In this document: piece after piece, positions 1-7,883 of the stretch
How positions within the stretch are numbered: the stretch's first letter is position 1
Layout: every line of letters begins with the position of its first letter
Assembly (NCBI GenBank): GCA_028696365.1
Contig: JAQVHG010000025.1
Location: 1-14,283, forward strand
Length of the DNA: 14,283 nucleotides
Reading direction: 5' to 3'
From: Methanofollis sp.
Lineage (GTDB): Archaea; Halobacteriota; Methanomicrobia; Methanomicrobiales; Methanofollaceae
Program-made: the position numbers and the translations under genes
The notes under the pieces: model-generated
Database searches by the model: none
What the model saw: only the letters and a program-made list of their open reading frames with translations
What the model was told of the DNA's origin: nothing

Positions 1-488
1 CCAATGTCAGAATCGGCATTCCCGTGCACACGGATCGTGCCAGCCTGCATACCTCTCCAGTCTCCGCGGTAGGCGGCACCGAGGTAGTTCCCGTCATTGC
101 CGTCGACCTCGATCTCACCGCCCTTCATGCCGGTGCCAGAGAAAGCGTCGACATTCCCCTTCACATGGATCTTGCCGCCTTCCATCCAGGCTCCGACATA
201 CATGTCGGCTGAACCTTCGACGACGATCTCGCCGCCGGTCATCCGCATACCGATGTACTTGACCTTGTTGACATCGCCCTTGATGACGATCTTTGTCTCC
301 TCAGCCGAGGCCCCGGCTGTGCCGGTGACCTCGAAGTACTGGCCAAGAGTCTGGGTCTGGTTCCCTTCAAAGACATGCAGCTCTGCGATCTCTGCGGCGG
401 ACTTCCCTGCAAAGGTGTCAGGGGTGATGTTCTCCGCATCAATATAGAGTTCGGACTGCTCCTTTGGTGTCAGTGTTACCGTCTCCAT
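1..488 (-). CDS. fwdC: Formylmethanofuran dehydrogenase subunit C (FwdC/FmdC), 3' part missing
   Basis: FwdC is a structural subunit of formylmethanofuran dehydrogenase, the cytoplasmic complex that reduces CO2 onto methanofuran in the first step of methanogenesis. The visible 162 codons hold a non-repetitive start of about 75 residues. From about residue 80 there are tandem glycine-rich repeats of the type G-x-x-M-x-G-G-x-I-x-V-x-G, seen as GMRMTGGEIVVEG, GAWMEGGKIHVKG, GTGMKGGEIEVDG and GMQAGTIRVHG. This is the FwdC / glutamate synthase alpha C-terminal beta-helix signature. The frame is open at the left window edge, so the C-terminus is missing. I chose the ATG at 488 because a GAGGAG Shine-Dalgarno (495-500) lies 6 bases upstream; the ATG at 494 touches that motif directly. 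The gene begins 10 bases after the fwdA stop and is last in the visible cluster. Confidence 0.95.
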   Translation of the reverse strand, partial: METVTLTPKEQSELYIDAENITPDTFAGKSAAEIAELHVFEGNQTQTLGQYFEVTGTAGASAEETKIVIKGDVNKVKYIGMRMTGGEIVVEGSADMYVGAWMEGGKIHVKGNVDAFSGTGMKGGEIEVDGNDGNYLGAAYRGDWRGMQAGTIRVHGNADSDI

Positions 489-494
489 CGTCAT

Positions 495-500
495 CTCCTC
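495..500 (-). promoter_or_regulatory. Ribosome binding site that decides the fwdC start
   Basis: GAGGAG on the minus strand lies between the fwdA stop codon and fwdC. It abuts the ATG at 494, but sits 6 bases from the ATG at 488, a normal spacing. The second ATG is therefore preferred. Confidence 0.6.
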
Positions 501-2208
501 ACTGAGTTGCGTCGATCTCGATCCTGTACGGGTTCTTCATGAAGACCTTCTCGTTCACCTCATAGTTTGCCTGGGTGACTGTGTAGTACCGCAGGAACTT
601 CTCGGTGACATCCCGCTGAACCTGTGGGTTCTCCGCGACCTTGGCGTCGACCCACAGGGTCTTCTTGTTCCCGTTGCTGACGACCTCGCCCTCTTTGACG
701 ACCATCTCGCCGCCCTTGAAGAGATACGCGGCGTTACCGAAGGCCTTCTCGATGAGTTCTGGATCCTCTGCAGTCTCGGGGTTGTAGTCGTAGACCGCAA
801 CATCGGCTTCAAGGCCAGGTGTAAGACTGCCGTACCTGTCTTTGAGACCAAGTGCCTGGGCAGGCCCTGCTCTGGTCATCGCTGCGATCTCGTACAGGGT
901 CAGTTCGCGGTCGATGCCTGAGAGGAACGTGGAATCCCTCACTCTCTCTGCCCACTTGAGTGCGTCCATCTGGGCCTCACGGGCATCCTTGCTCATCAGC
1001 CACTTCATGACCCGTGGATACCTGAAGAACGGACCGGCGTTCGGGTGGTCAGTGGTGATGAAGACCCGCATCGGGTCCTTGGCCATGAGTCCGAGTTCAA
1101 GACCGATAGCCCACTGGACACCACAGACCTTGACATTTGGTGAATAGATGTACGGGACGACACCTGCAGCGGTCTCGAGTTCCACATCAGTGTTTGCCCA
1201 CTTGAGGTGGTTGAGTTCGGTGAGGTGGTGCTCGAACGGACCGTCGGCGGTCATCGTTGTGGTCTCGTCCAGGGTGACACAGCCAAGGTCCATGGTCATG
1301 TTGTCGTGGCTGTTGACATAGTCCATGATCTTGTCGGCCTTGGACTCTACGTTGCGCCAACTGTCCCCACCGTACGAGTGGAACTGTACGTGGGTGTGGT
1401 GCATGACCTGCTTACGCCCGAAGTCGTTGTTTGGCTTCTCGCCCTCGAAGAGTTTGAAGGTGTCGAGAGTGGTCTCGTAGTTGCCAGGGTTACCCAGATT
1501 GTTGGTGTGGATGTGGACGGAATGCGGGAGCTTCAGGGCCTCGTTTGCCTCCATCAGTCCTTTCATGATCTGGGCTGGAGTGATGTCGAAGTACGGGACC
1601 GGGTCATGGATCGAGTTGCAGTTCAGACCCCAGCCCCAGGCTTCTGTGCCGCCTGGGTTGACGATCTTGACCGCGTAGCCCTTGGTAGTCCGCAACAGCC
1701 AGGACATGTAGGCTGCGGTATTCTCGACCTCATGGTTCTTGAGGTATTCGAGGACAAACCAGTTGTTCCCGAAGACTGGGTAGGCCCCCTGGTCAAGGAT
1801 CGGGGTGTCCCGCATCTCTTCATGGACGTGGCGAGCGTACAGAGGCGGCATTGCCGCTTCCATTACGGTCGTGTAGCCCATCTGGGCGTACTTGTACCCG
1901 GTCCTGAAGACCGTCGGGACTGAGAACCCGCCTGCCATTCTCCTTGCACCCTTTTTGGGCGCGTACGTGAAGAGCTTGTCTTCAGGCCGGTAGTTCCTGC
2001 CGAGGTTGACCTTTGGCCCAGCGACGTGGGCATGGATATCCACACCGCCTGCCATCACTGTCTTGCCGGCTGCGTCGACGACCTTCGGGTTCTTGATCTC
2101 GGTGGACTTGACGATCTTGCCATCTTTAATGGCAACATCGGTCTTGTCACCGTTGATCCCGAGCACCGGGTCGAAGACGAAACCATTCTTGATCAGATAT
2201 TCTGCCAT
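499..2208 (-). CDS. fwdA: Formylmethanofuran dehydrogenase subunit A (amidohydrolase-like, binuclear metal site)
   Basis: FwdA condenses formate, delivered through an internal tunnel from FwdB, with methanofuran to give formylmethanofuran. It belongs to the amidohydrolase superfamily and uses a binuclear zinc site. The 569-aa product matches the usual family length. Visible site residues are the HxH motif H59/H61 in VDIHAHVAG, K181 in YAVKIVNPGG (the expected carboxylated lysine), H232/H234 in SVHIHTNN, and an aspartate in a TTDHPNAGP segment in the C-terminal half. These correspond to the published FwdA metal ligands, shifted by 2-3 residues. An in-frame TTG at 2217 exists, but the ATG at 2208 follows the fwdB stop by one base and gives the family's standard MAEYLIKNG start. 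Translation is probably coupled to fwdB. Confidence 0.97.
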   Translation of the reverse strand: MAEYLIKNGFVFDPVLGINGDKTDVAIKDGKIVKSTEIKNPKVVDAAGKTVMAGGVDIHAHVAGPKVNLGRNYRPEDKLFTYAPKKGARRMAGGFSVPTVFRTGYKYAQMGYTTVMEAAMPPLYARHVHEEMRDTPILDQGAYPVFGNNWFVLEYLKNHEVENTAAYMSWLLRTTKGYAVKIVNPGGTEAWGWGLNCNSIHDPVPYFDITPAQIMKGLMEANEALKLPHSVHIHTNNLGNPGNYETTLDTFKLFEGEKPNNDFGRKQVMHHTHVQFHSYGGDSWRNVESKADKIMDYVNSHDNMTMDLGCVTLDETTTMTADGPFEHHLTELNHLKWANTDVELETAAGVVPYIYSPNVKVCGVQWAIGLELGLMAKDPMRVFITTDHPNAGPFFRYPRVMKWLMSKDAREAQMDALKWAERVRDSTFLSGIDRELTLYEIAAMTRAGPAQALGLKDRYGSLTPGLEADVAVYDYNPETAEDPELIEKAFGNAAYLFKGGEMVVKEGEVVSNGNKKTLWVDAKVAENPQVQRDVTEKFLRYYTVTQANYEVNEKVFMKNPYRIEIDATQ

Positions 2209-2209
2209 T

Positions 2210-3526
2210 TCACGCAACTCCCTTGATCTCCTTTACCCGTGTAAGCACACGCTTGAGGAACTCCTCGTCGCTGAGCACGCCCTCCGGAGCATCGATGACC
2301 TTTCTGGTCTCGATCGGAACGTTGTCCATCCGGTAGGCACACCCTCCTTCCTCAACACCGACAAATGCGACCGGCATGTGGAGTTTGCAGACTGCACTCG
2401 TGGGGGTAATGTGTGGGTCAACACAAACTGACGGGAGTTTTGCGATCTTCTTCACCGAGGAGATCGGGAAGTGTGCACCAGGGTCGGAGCCCAGCACAAA
2501 GATCGCGTCCACCTCGCCCCTGCGGAGCAGGTCGTTTGAGGTCGAGTCACCCGGGTTGTAACGGGCAAAGCCACGGGAAAGATCGACGCAGAACGGGTAC
2601 CCGAACTGCCAGCCGAGCACCTGCCCTGAGCCCGTGACATTGTAGTGACCACGCATCGGCATGATGGCCGCTTTGGTGTAGTCGTTAAGGTCGCGGGTCA
2701 GCGAGATGGCCATGTCGATGTTGTGGTTCTTGGAGAGCGACTGAGTAACGCCCATACCGAAGAAGATGATCACGAAGCGGCCTGATTTAAGGGTTTCGGC
2801 AACCTCCTGGATCGTCTCTCTTGGGATACCGGCGACGGTCTCAGGCAGTGGGTTGCCGCGGACAGCGACACGCAGGGCACTTAGGAGTTCGTAGTCGCGG
2901 CCCTGCTCGATCTGCATGTGGAGATCGGCCATCTTTGCTGTATCGGTGCTCCGCGGGTCGACAACGACCATTTTGCGGGCCTTGTGCCCCTTCCCGGTGA
3001 AGAACCCACGCGGGAAGATAGAGTACCTGCTCATGTGCCGTGGATGGGCGTGGGCAGGGTTGCAGCCCCAGAATACGATCCTATCTGCACGGTTCTTGAC
3101 CTCACCAAGGGTACAGCTCGGCACACCGACATCCTGAAGTGCGATGAGGGTGGTGCCGTGACAGACCGTGGCGGTGTTGTCGACGACCGCTCCGACAAGT
3201 TCGGCGATCTCGTGGCCCACCGACTGTGCTTCACAGTTGGTGGAAGACCAGCCGTACATGAGGGGCTTCTTTGCGTTGCAGAGCATCTGGGCGGTGTACT
3301 CGACGGCGTCGTCAACGCTGACGTCCTTCGAGTTGCCCTCTTCGTCCTGCATCTGCGGGACCGTCAGGCGGTCTTCTGCCTGGGAATGAAGGAACTTCTC
3401 TGTGCCGATGACACAGGCGTTGTAGACCTCGAGGAGTTCCTTGCCGTCGTCAGAGACCTTGACTTCAAGGTCGTCACAGAGTGTTCCACAGAACGGACAG
3501 ACTACGTCAGAGATAATCTTTGCCAT
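2210..3526 (-). CDS. fwdB: Formylmethanofuran dehydrogenase subunit B (Mo/W catalytic subunit)
   Basis: FwdB reduces CO2 to formate at a tungsten or molybdenum bis-pyranopterin centre with low-potential ferredoxin electrons; the formate then passes to FwdA. The 438-aa product starts with a [4Fe-4S] motif like that of formate dehydrogenases: C10-P-F-C13-x3-C17, with the fourth cysteine C38 in NACVIG. C122 in TATVCHGTT aligns with the metal-ligating residue of the family. Its codon is TGT, so this is the cysteine form and not the selenocysteine form seen in some methanogens. The rest matches the molybdopterin oxidoreductase fold, for example VFWGCNPAHAHPRH and VLGSDPGAHFP. The molybdopterin-dinucleotide-binding C-terminal domain is the separate fwdD, whose stop overlaps this start by one base (TAATG). 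Sequence alone does not tell me W from Mo. Confidence 0.97.
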   Translation of the reverse strand: MAKIISDVVCPFCGTLCDDLEVKVSDDGKELLEVYNACVIGTEKFLHSQAEDRLTVPQMQDEEGNSKDVSVDDAVEYTAQMLCNAKKPLMYGWSSTNCEAQSVGHEIAELVGAVVDNTATVCHGTTLIALQDVGVPSCTLGEVKNRADRIVFWGCNPAHAHPRHMSRYSIFPRGFFTGKGHKARKMVVVDPRSTDTAKMADLHMQIEQGRDYELLSALRVAVRGNPLPETVAGIPRETIQEVAETLKSGRFVIIFFGMGVTQSLSKNHNIDMAISLTRDLNDYTKAAIMPMRGHYNVTGSGQVLGWQFGYPFCVDLSRGFARYNPGDSTSNDLLRRGEVDAIFVLGSDPGAHFPISSVKKIAKLPSVCVDPHITPTSAVCKLHMPVAFVGVEEGGCAYRMDNVPIETRKVIDAPEGVLSDEEFLKRVLTRVKEIKGVA

Positions 3527-3927
3527 TAGATCTCACCCTTGCAGGCTTTACGGACGAGTTCGAGTGAGTTGAGCACTGGTTCATCTTCGGCAACCTCGAC
3601 CTTAACTGGTACGCCCTTGAAGGTCGGCATCCCAGTTGAGTAGGTGTTCGGACTGATGACCATGTTTGCCCACGGTCCCATGGGGATGAAGGCAAGCCCA
3701 GGGTGAGGGCCCTGGGTGGTCTGAATCGCTTTCACGACGACGCTGCCGTATTCACTGGTGACACGGACATTAGTATTTCTCCAGGCACCCAGACGCTTGA
3801 AGTCAGCATCATCCATCTCGATGATGCCACAAGCCTTGGTGTAGGCGGGTTTTTCCTTGCCCGCCTCCATTGAGACTCCTTGCTGGATGGTCCGCCCGGA
3901 TATGAGGTTTAATTCGATTTCTGGCAC
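3526..3927 (-). CDS. fwdD: Formylmethanofuran dehydrogenase subunit D (molybdopterin dinucleotide-binding)
   Basis: FwdD is a small subunit (133 aa) corresponding to the C-terminal molybdopterin-dinucleotide-binding domain of formate dehydrogenases. It completes the pterin site of FwdB. Supporting segments are NLISGRTIQQG near the N-terminus, RLGAWRNTNVRVTSEYGSVV (around residues 45-65) and the conserved GPWANMVISP with NTYSTGMP. Length and order fit the family. The ATG at 3927 is preceded by GGAGGTTA, about 7 bases away, in the 18-base gap after mvhD. This is one of the strongest ribosome binding sites in the cluster and marks the switch from hdr/mvhD back to fwd genes. The fwdB ribosome binding site (GGTGAG) lies inside the last codons of fwdD. 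Confidence 0.94.
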   Translation of the reverse strand: MPEIELNLISGRTIQQGVSMEAGKEKPAYTKACGIIEMDDADFKRLGAWRNTNVRVTSEYGSVVVKAIQTTQGPHPGLAFIPMGPWANMVISPNTYSTGMPTFKGVPVKVEVAEDEPVLNSLELVRKACKGEI

Positions 3928-3945
3928 CGTAATAACCTCCGGAAT

Positions 3946-4371
3946 TTACTGCTTCAGCTGGTTGATGGGGCTTGGTCCCAGTTCCTTGATGGTCTTGACG
4001 ACGTCTTCCATGACCATTGCCCACTTCGCACCCTCAGATGCGGAGACAAAGGTCATCCTGAGACGGTGATCGTCGATCCCGAGGTCCTTAAGGACACTCT
4101 TGAGGAGGAACATCCTCTTGGCACACTTGTAGTTGCCCGCGATGTAGTGACAGTCACCGAAGTGGCACCCGGAGACGAGCACCCCGTCGGCACCGTCAGC
4201 AAACGCCTTCATGATGAAGAGCGGGTCGACACGCCCGGTGCACATCACACGGATGGCACGGACGTCAGGCGGGTACTGAGTACGGGCACTGCCCGCGAGA
4301 TCTGCACCGGCATAGGAACACCAGTTGCAGATGATTGCGATGATCTTCGGCTGCCATTCTTCTTCTGCCAT
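3946..4371 (-). CDS. mvhD: MvhD-type [2Fe-2S] electron-transfer subunit linking HdrABC to its electron donor
   Basis: This 141-aa protein is the small iron-sulfur subunit (MvhD/FlpD family) that carries electrons from F420-nonreducing hydrogenase or from formate dehydrogenase to the FAD of HdrA. The characteristic cysteines are visible: C15 and C18 in ICNWCSYAGAD, C44 in RVMCTGRVD, and C69/C74 in SGCHFGDCHY. The gene abuts hdrA with no gap: the ATG follows the hdrA TAA, and the GGAGGTGAGGAG end of hdrA serves as its ribosome binding site. No mvhA/mvhG hydrogenase genes and no fdhAB lie in this window, so the donor enzyme must be encoded elsewhere. In Methanomicrobiales, FdhAB is a known partner. 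Confidence 0.95.
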   Translation of the reverse strand: MAEEEWQPKIIAIICNWCSYAGADLAGSARTQYPPDVRAIRVMCTGRVDPLFIMKAFADGADGVLVSGCHFGDCHYIAGNYKCAKRMFLLKSVLKDLGIDDHRLRMTFVSASEGAKWAMVMEDVVKTIKELGPSPINQLKQ

Positions 4372-6387
4372 TTACTCCTCACCTCCAAGGAGGAATGCGT
4401 CGATCTGGGCTACGATCTGCGGAGTGGTGAAGTGCTGCATGTAGATCGCACCACCTGGACAGAACCCACCGCAGGTCCCGCAGCCCTTACACTTTGCTTC
4501 GGTTACGTGCATGACTGTCCTGCCGTCCTTCTCGATGAGGTCGAGCGCGGAGTACGGACACTGGTTGACGCACATACCACAACCGGCACACTTCTCCTCG
4601 ATACACTGAGCGAAGTACGGTTCGAGGTCGACCTTGCCCATGTGGATTGGGATGGATGCTGCAGAGGCTGCACCCTCGGCCTGTGCGACGGTGTCTGGGA
4701 TGTCCTTCGGGCCCTGACAAACGCCCGCGAGGAAGATACCTGCGGTCGTGGTCCCACATGGGTTAAGTTTCGGGTGTGCTTCAAGGAGCCATCCGTCCTG
4801 TGAGCAGGACACGCCAAACAGGTGTCTAACGTGGTCGGTATCTGCTGCTGGCTGAATTGCAGCCGCGAGCACGGCCATGTCGACTTCGATGTCAACCGGA
4901 CGCCCGAGCAGGGTGTCTTCAGCATAGACGTGCAGGTTCTTGGTCTTCGGGTCTTCGAGGATGTTGGCCACACGGCCGCGGATGAACTTCGCACCCTCGT
5001 TCTGGATACGATAGTAGAACTCCTCGTACATCTTGCCAAAGGACCTGATGTCCATGTAGAAGATGTAAGGCTGGCAGCCTGGGATCTTCTCCATGACCTG
5101 GTGGGCGTGCTTGAGCGAGTACATGCAGCAGAACCGGCTGCAGTACGGCTTGCCGACACCGGTGTTGTCACGAGAGCCTGCACAGAGCAGGAAGGCGACC
5201 TTCATCGGGGTCTCGCCGTCGGACGGACGGACCAGGTGGCCGCCGGTTGGACCAGAGGCACAGATGAGGCGCTCGAACTCGAGTGAAGTGATGACGTTGT
5301 CGAACTGTTTGTAGCCCCACTCGCGCTTCTTCTCGACTGGGAAGATTTCATACCCGGTTGCGAGGATGACGCTCCCGACCTTGACGGTCTCGAAGGTGTC
5401 CTCCATCTCGAGGTCAATGGCCTTCTTGTCACCGCAGGCCTCCACACAGAGACCACACTTTACACAGGAGTCGAAGTCGACGGTATAGACCAGAGGCACA
5501 ACCTGTGGGTGGTATATGTAGATGGCCTTTCTTGGGGCCATTCCGAGTTCGAAGGGGTTGGGCTTGATGACCGGACAGACTGCTTCACAGTCGCCGCAGC
5601 CGTTGCAGCCGCCGCCGACGATTCCCTTGGCTGTGGCCTCGTCCTGGCTCATGACCCCCCGGGCCTTCTTTCTGAGAGTGATCTCGAAGTTGCCGATGTA
5701 GCCGTCGACTGCCTCGACCTCGGTGTAGGTGTGGAGTTCGATGTTCGGGTGACGCCCGACGTCCACCATCTTCGGGGTAAGGATACACTGTGAACAGTCG
5801 AGGGTCGGGAATGTCTTGTCGAGCTGGGACATACGTCCGCCGACCGTCGGGGACTTCTCGATGAGGTAGGTCTTGATCCCGGCGTTTGCAAGGTCGAGTG
5901 CTGCCTGGATACCGCCGACACCGGCGCCGACGACCATGGCTGCATGTTCGACAGGCACGCTCTTGGGGTAAAGGTCCTCAAGAAGGGATGCCTTCGCAAC
6001 GGCGATCCTGACGGCGTCCTTCGCCTTTTCTGTGGCGCCTTCGGCGTCGTGCATGTGGACCCAGGAGTTCTGGTCCCGGATGTTGGCCATCTCAAACCTG
6101 AACGGGTTGAGGCCTCCTTCCTTGGTGGCCGTCCTGAAGGTCGGCTCGTGGAGACGGGGTGTACAGGCAGCGACCACGACGCCGGTAAGGTCGTGTTCCT
6201 TGATGGCGTCCTGGATCATCTGCTGGCCCGGAGTCGAGCACATGTACTGATAGTGGTCGGCAACCGCGACATTGGGGAGGGTCGCGGCATAATCCTTGAC
6301 TGCCTCCACGTCGATGGTGCCGGCGATGTTGGTACCGCAATGGCACACAAACACACCAATTCTGGGCTGTTTTATCTCTTCTGCCAT
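4372..6387 (-). CDS. hdrA: CoB-CoM heterodisulfide reductase subunit A (electron-bifurcating FAD subunit)
   Basis: HdrA holds the FAD at which electrons from H2 or formate split: one branch goes to ferredoxin, the other through HdrC to HdrB and the CoM-S-S-CoB heterodisulfide. The 671-aa product has the full family layout. An N-terminal domain contains VCHCGTNIAG (around residue 15). An FAD dinucleotide-binding site VVGAGVGG at 152-159 is followed by LIEKSPTVGGRM. Two internal ferredoxin motifs follow: CNGCGDCEAVCP (261-272) and CVKCGLCVEACG (308-319). A second flavoprotein part carries KPYCSRFCCMYSLK. Two C-terminal ferredoxin motifs, CAGCGMCVNQCP (600-611) and CKGCGTCGGFCP (633-644), should pass electrons to external ferredoxin or FwdF. 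A GGGAGG ribosome binding site lies in the 14-base gap after hdrB. Confidence 0.97.
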   Translation of the reverse strand: MAEEIKQPRIGVFVCHCGTNIAGTIDVEAVKDYAATLPNVAVADHYQYMCSTPGQQMIQDAIKEHDLTGVVVAACTPRLHEPTFRTATKEGGLNPFRFEMANIRDQNSWVHMHDAEGATEKAKDAVRIAVAKASLLEDLYPKSVPVEHAAMVVGAGVGGIQAALDLANAGIKTYLIEKSPTVGGRMSQLDKTFPTLDCSQCILTPKMVDVGRHPNIELHTYTEVEAVDGYIGNFEITLRKKARGVMSQDEATAKGIVGGGCNGCGDCEAVCPVIKPNPFELGMAPRKAIYIYHPQVVPLVYTVDFDSCVKCGLCVEACGDKKAIDLEMEDTFETVKVGSVILATGYEIFPVEKKREWGYKQFDNVITSLEFERLICASGPTGGHLVRPSDGETPMKVAFLLCAGSRDNTGVGKPYCSRFCCMYSLKHAHQVMEKIPGCQPYIFYMDIRSFGKMYEEFYYRIQNEGAKFIRGRVANILEDPKTKNLHVYAEDTLLGRPVDIEVDMAVLAAAIQPAADTDHVRHLFGVSCSQDGWLLEAHPKLNPCGTTTAGIFLAGVCQGPKDIPDTVAQAEGAASAASIPIHMGKVDLEPYFAQCIEEKCAGCGMCVNQCPYSALDLIEKDGRTVMHVTEAKCKGCGTCGGFCPGGAIYMQHFTTPQIVAQIDAFLLGGEE

Positions 6388-6401
6388 GAATATTTCCTCC
6401 C

Positions 6402-7292
6402 TTACAGGATCTTGTCTAGGAATGGCTTGCAGTCGATAGCGTGGAGGTCAAGTGCAAGCTCCTGGGGGCTCATTCCCTGGGCAAGTCCCAGCAGTTCGTT
6501 GTAGTGAAGCACCGGAAGACCCCATTCGATGCCAAACTTGTCCTTGATCTCGACCTGGCCGCGGTCGAACTGAAGCTGACAGAACGGACAGACCTCGGTG
6601 AGGGCGTCTGCGCCTGCTTCAGCGATATTGATCATCTTCTCGTTTGTGATATCGAGGGAGTGAGCCAGGTCGAATCCGCGGACACCGCCGCCCGCACCGC
6701 AGCACTGCATCTTGTTGCGGTACTGGACTGCCTCCGCACCAAGGGCGTCGACGAGTTCCTCGATCCACATTGGGTTCTCGGAATTGGTGAACCGGCGTTC
6801 CTTGAGTGGTTTGAGAAGGTGACAGCCATAGTGAACTGCGATCTTGGTGCCGTCAAGGGGCCTGACTACAGACTCGCGGATCTTCTCGACACCGCAGACC
6901 TTGGGGTCATAGTAGAGCTCGGCGAGGTGGTAGACATCGACTGAGCCCTTGAACTCCATATCGATCTCGGCGAGAACCTCGTTGGCTTCGTCACGGAGTT
7001 CGTCATCCTCTTTCAGCCGCTCGTTGACCTCGTAGATCGACTTGTAGCAGCCGTTGCAGATGAGGGTGATGTCCTTACCCATCTCTTCGGCGAGACAGAT
7101 GTTCCTGGCAGCCATTGCATACCAGACACGGAGGTCGACCGCGCCGAATGCACCCGGTGCCGGGCAGCAGCTTGCACCCTTCAGCGGGAGAAGTTCGATG
7201 CCGACGTTCCGGCTTGTTCTGATGGCGGCTGCTTCACAGCCTGGGTAACGGTTCGGTGCAATGCACCCGAGGAAAAACGCATACTCGTGCAT
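6402..7292 (-). CDS. hdrB: CoB-CoM heterodisulfide reductase subunit B (noncubane [4Fe-4S] catalytic subunit)
   Basis: HdrB reduces the CoM-S-S-CoB heterodisulfide to the free thiols HS-CoM and HS-CoB. The 296-aa product has two complete CCG domains, each holding one noncubane [4Fe-4S] cluster: C10, C42-C43, C79-x2-C82 and C157, C197-C198, C235-x2-C238. The spacing agrees with the HdrB crystal structure family with an offset of one to four residues, so both catalytic clusters should form. The start FFLGCIAPNRYPG is typical. Its ATG directly follows the hdrC TAA, and the ribosome binding site GGGTGAG lies in the last hdrC codons, suggesting coupled synthesis of the two partner subunits. Confidence 0.97.
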   Translation of the reverse strand: MHEYAFFLGCIAPNRYPGCEAAAIRTSRNVGIELLPLKGASCCPAPGAFGAVDLRVWYAMAARNICLAEEMGKDITLICNGCYKSIYEVNERLKEDDELRDEANEVLAEIDMEFKGSVDVYHLAELYYDPKVCGVEKIRESVVRPLDGTKIAVHYGCHLLKPLKERRFTNSENPMWIEELVDALGAEAVQYRNKMQCCGAGGGVRGFDLAHSLDITNEKMINIAEAGADALTEVCPFCQLQFDRGQVEIKDKFGIEWGLPVLHYNELLGLAQGMSPQELALDLHAIDCKPFLDKIL

Positions 7293-7874
7293 TTACTGCT
7301 CACCCTCTGAGAGGATTCTGTCTGCAGTCTCTTTCATATCGTAGTGGTCCAGGATCTTCTGGATGCCTGGAATGAACTCTGGATACTTGTGGGTCGTTTC
7401 AGGTTCGGCCTCAAGTCCGAGTTTAAGCCGGGCAGCCCGGTTCGCGTCGTTGTTGGGCACGCCGTGACCGGTCTTGTAGATGAGCTGGATCGTCTTGAGG
7501 AAGTTCCTGGGCACGATGTCCTCCTTGAACGCGAGGTTGCGCATTGCCATAATGACATCAGTCGGGGCAATGTCGCGGGGGCACCGGTCAGCGCAGCTGT
7601 AGCAGGTAGTGCAGAGCCAGAGGTCTGGATCGGTCAGGGCCTCTTTCTCAAGTCCGAGCACTGCACGGCGCATGAACTTCCTAATCCGGTAACTCGACCT
7701 GGGTGCAGAGGGGCAGGAGCCCGTGCAGGTCCCACACTGGAAGCACATGTGTGCGTGGGTACGGCCGAGGCGCTCAATTTCTTTGATAAATTCAGGATTG
7801 GTTTCGGTTGTAGCGTGGAAGTACCTGTCCTGGAACTTCTCTTCCATCGCAGGGTCATTATATCCTTTTGCCAT
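7293..7874 (-). CDS. hdrC: CoB-CoM heterodisulfide reductase subunit C (two [4Fe-4S] clusters)
   Basis: HdrC is the electron wire between HdrA and HdrB in the soluble HdrABC complex. The 193-aa product has two classical [4Fe-4S] motifs: C44-F-Q-C47-G-T-C50-x3-C54-P and C88-T-T-C91-Y-S-C94-x3-C98-P. They are joined by an SSYRIRKFMRRAVLG helix. It has no transmembrane segment, so this is the cytoplasmic HdrC and not a membrane HdrE/D system. A helical C-terminus with THKYPEFIPGI follows, as in the family. The gene starts 9 bases after the fwdF stop, with a GAGGT ribosome binding site overlapping that stop codon. This is the junction where the cluster switches from fwd to hdr genes. Confidence 0.96.
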   Translation of the reverse strand: MAKGYNDPAMEEKFQDRYFHATTETNPEFIKEIERLGRTHAHMCFQCGTCTGSCPSAPRSSYRIRKFMRRAVLGLEKEALTDPDLWLCTTCYSCADRCPRDIAPTDVIMAMRNLAFKEDIVPRNFLKTIQLIYKTGHGVPNNDANRAARLKLGLEAEPETTHKYPEFIPGIQKILDHYDMKETADRILSEGEQ

Positions 7875-7883
7875 GTCACTACC

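Noticed and set aside
1207..1923. Open frame of 238 codons on the plus strand inside fwdA
   Set aside because: The frame lies fully antisense to well-conserved FwdA and is valine/aspartate-rich without motifs; it is a codon-usage shadow.
2209..2217. TTG start for fwdA three codons upstream
   Set aside because: It would overlap the fwdB stop codon; the ATG at 2208 gives the family's usual start and needs no rare start codon.
4066..4803. Open frame of 245 codons on the plus strand across mvhD and hdrA
   Set aside because: Antisense to two recognisable genes, no ribosome binding site and no recognisable protein features.
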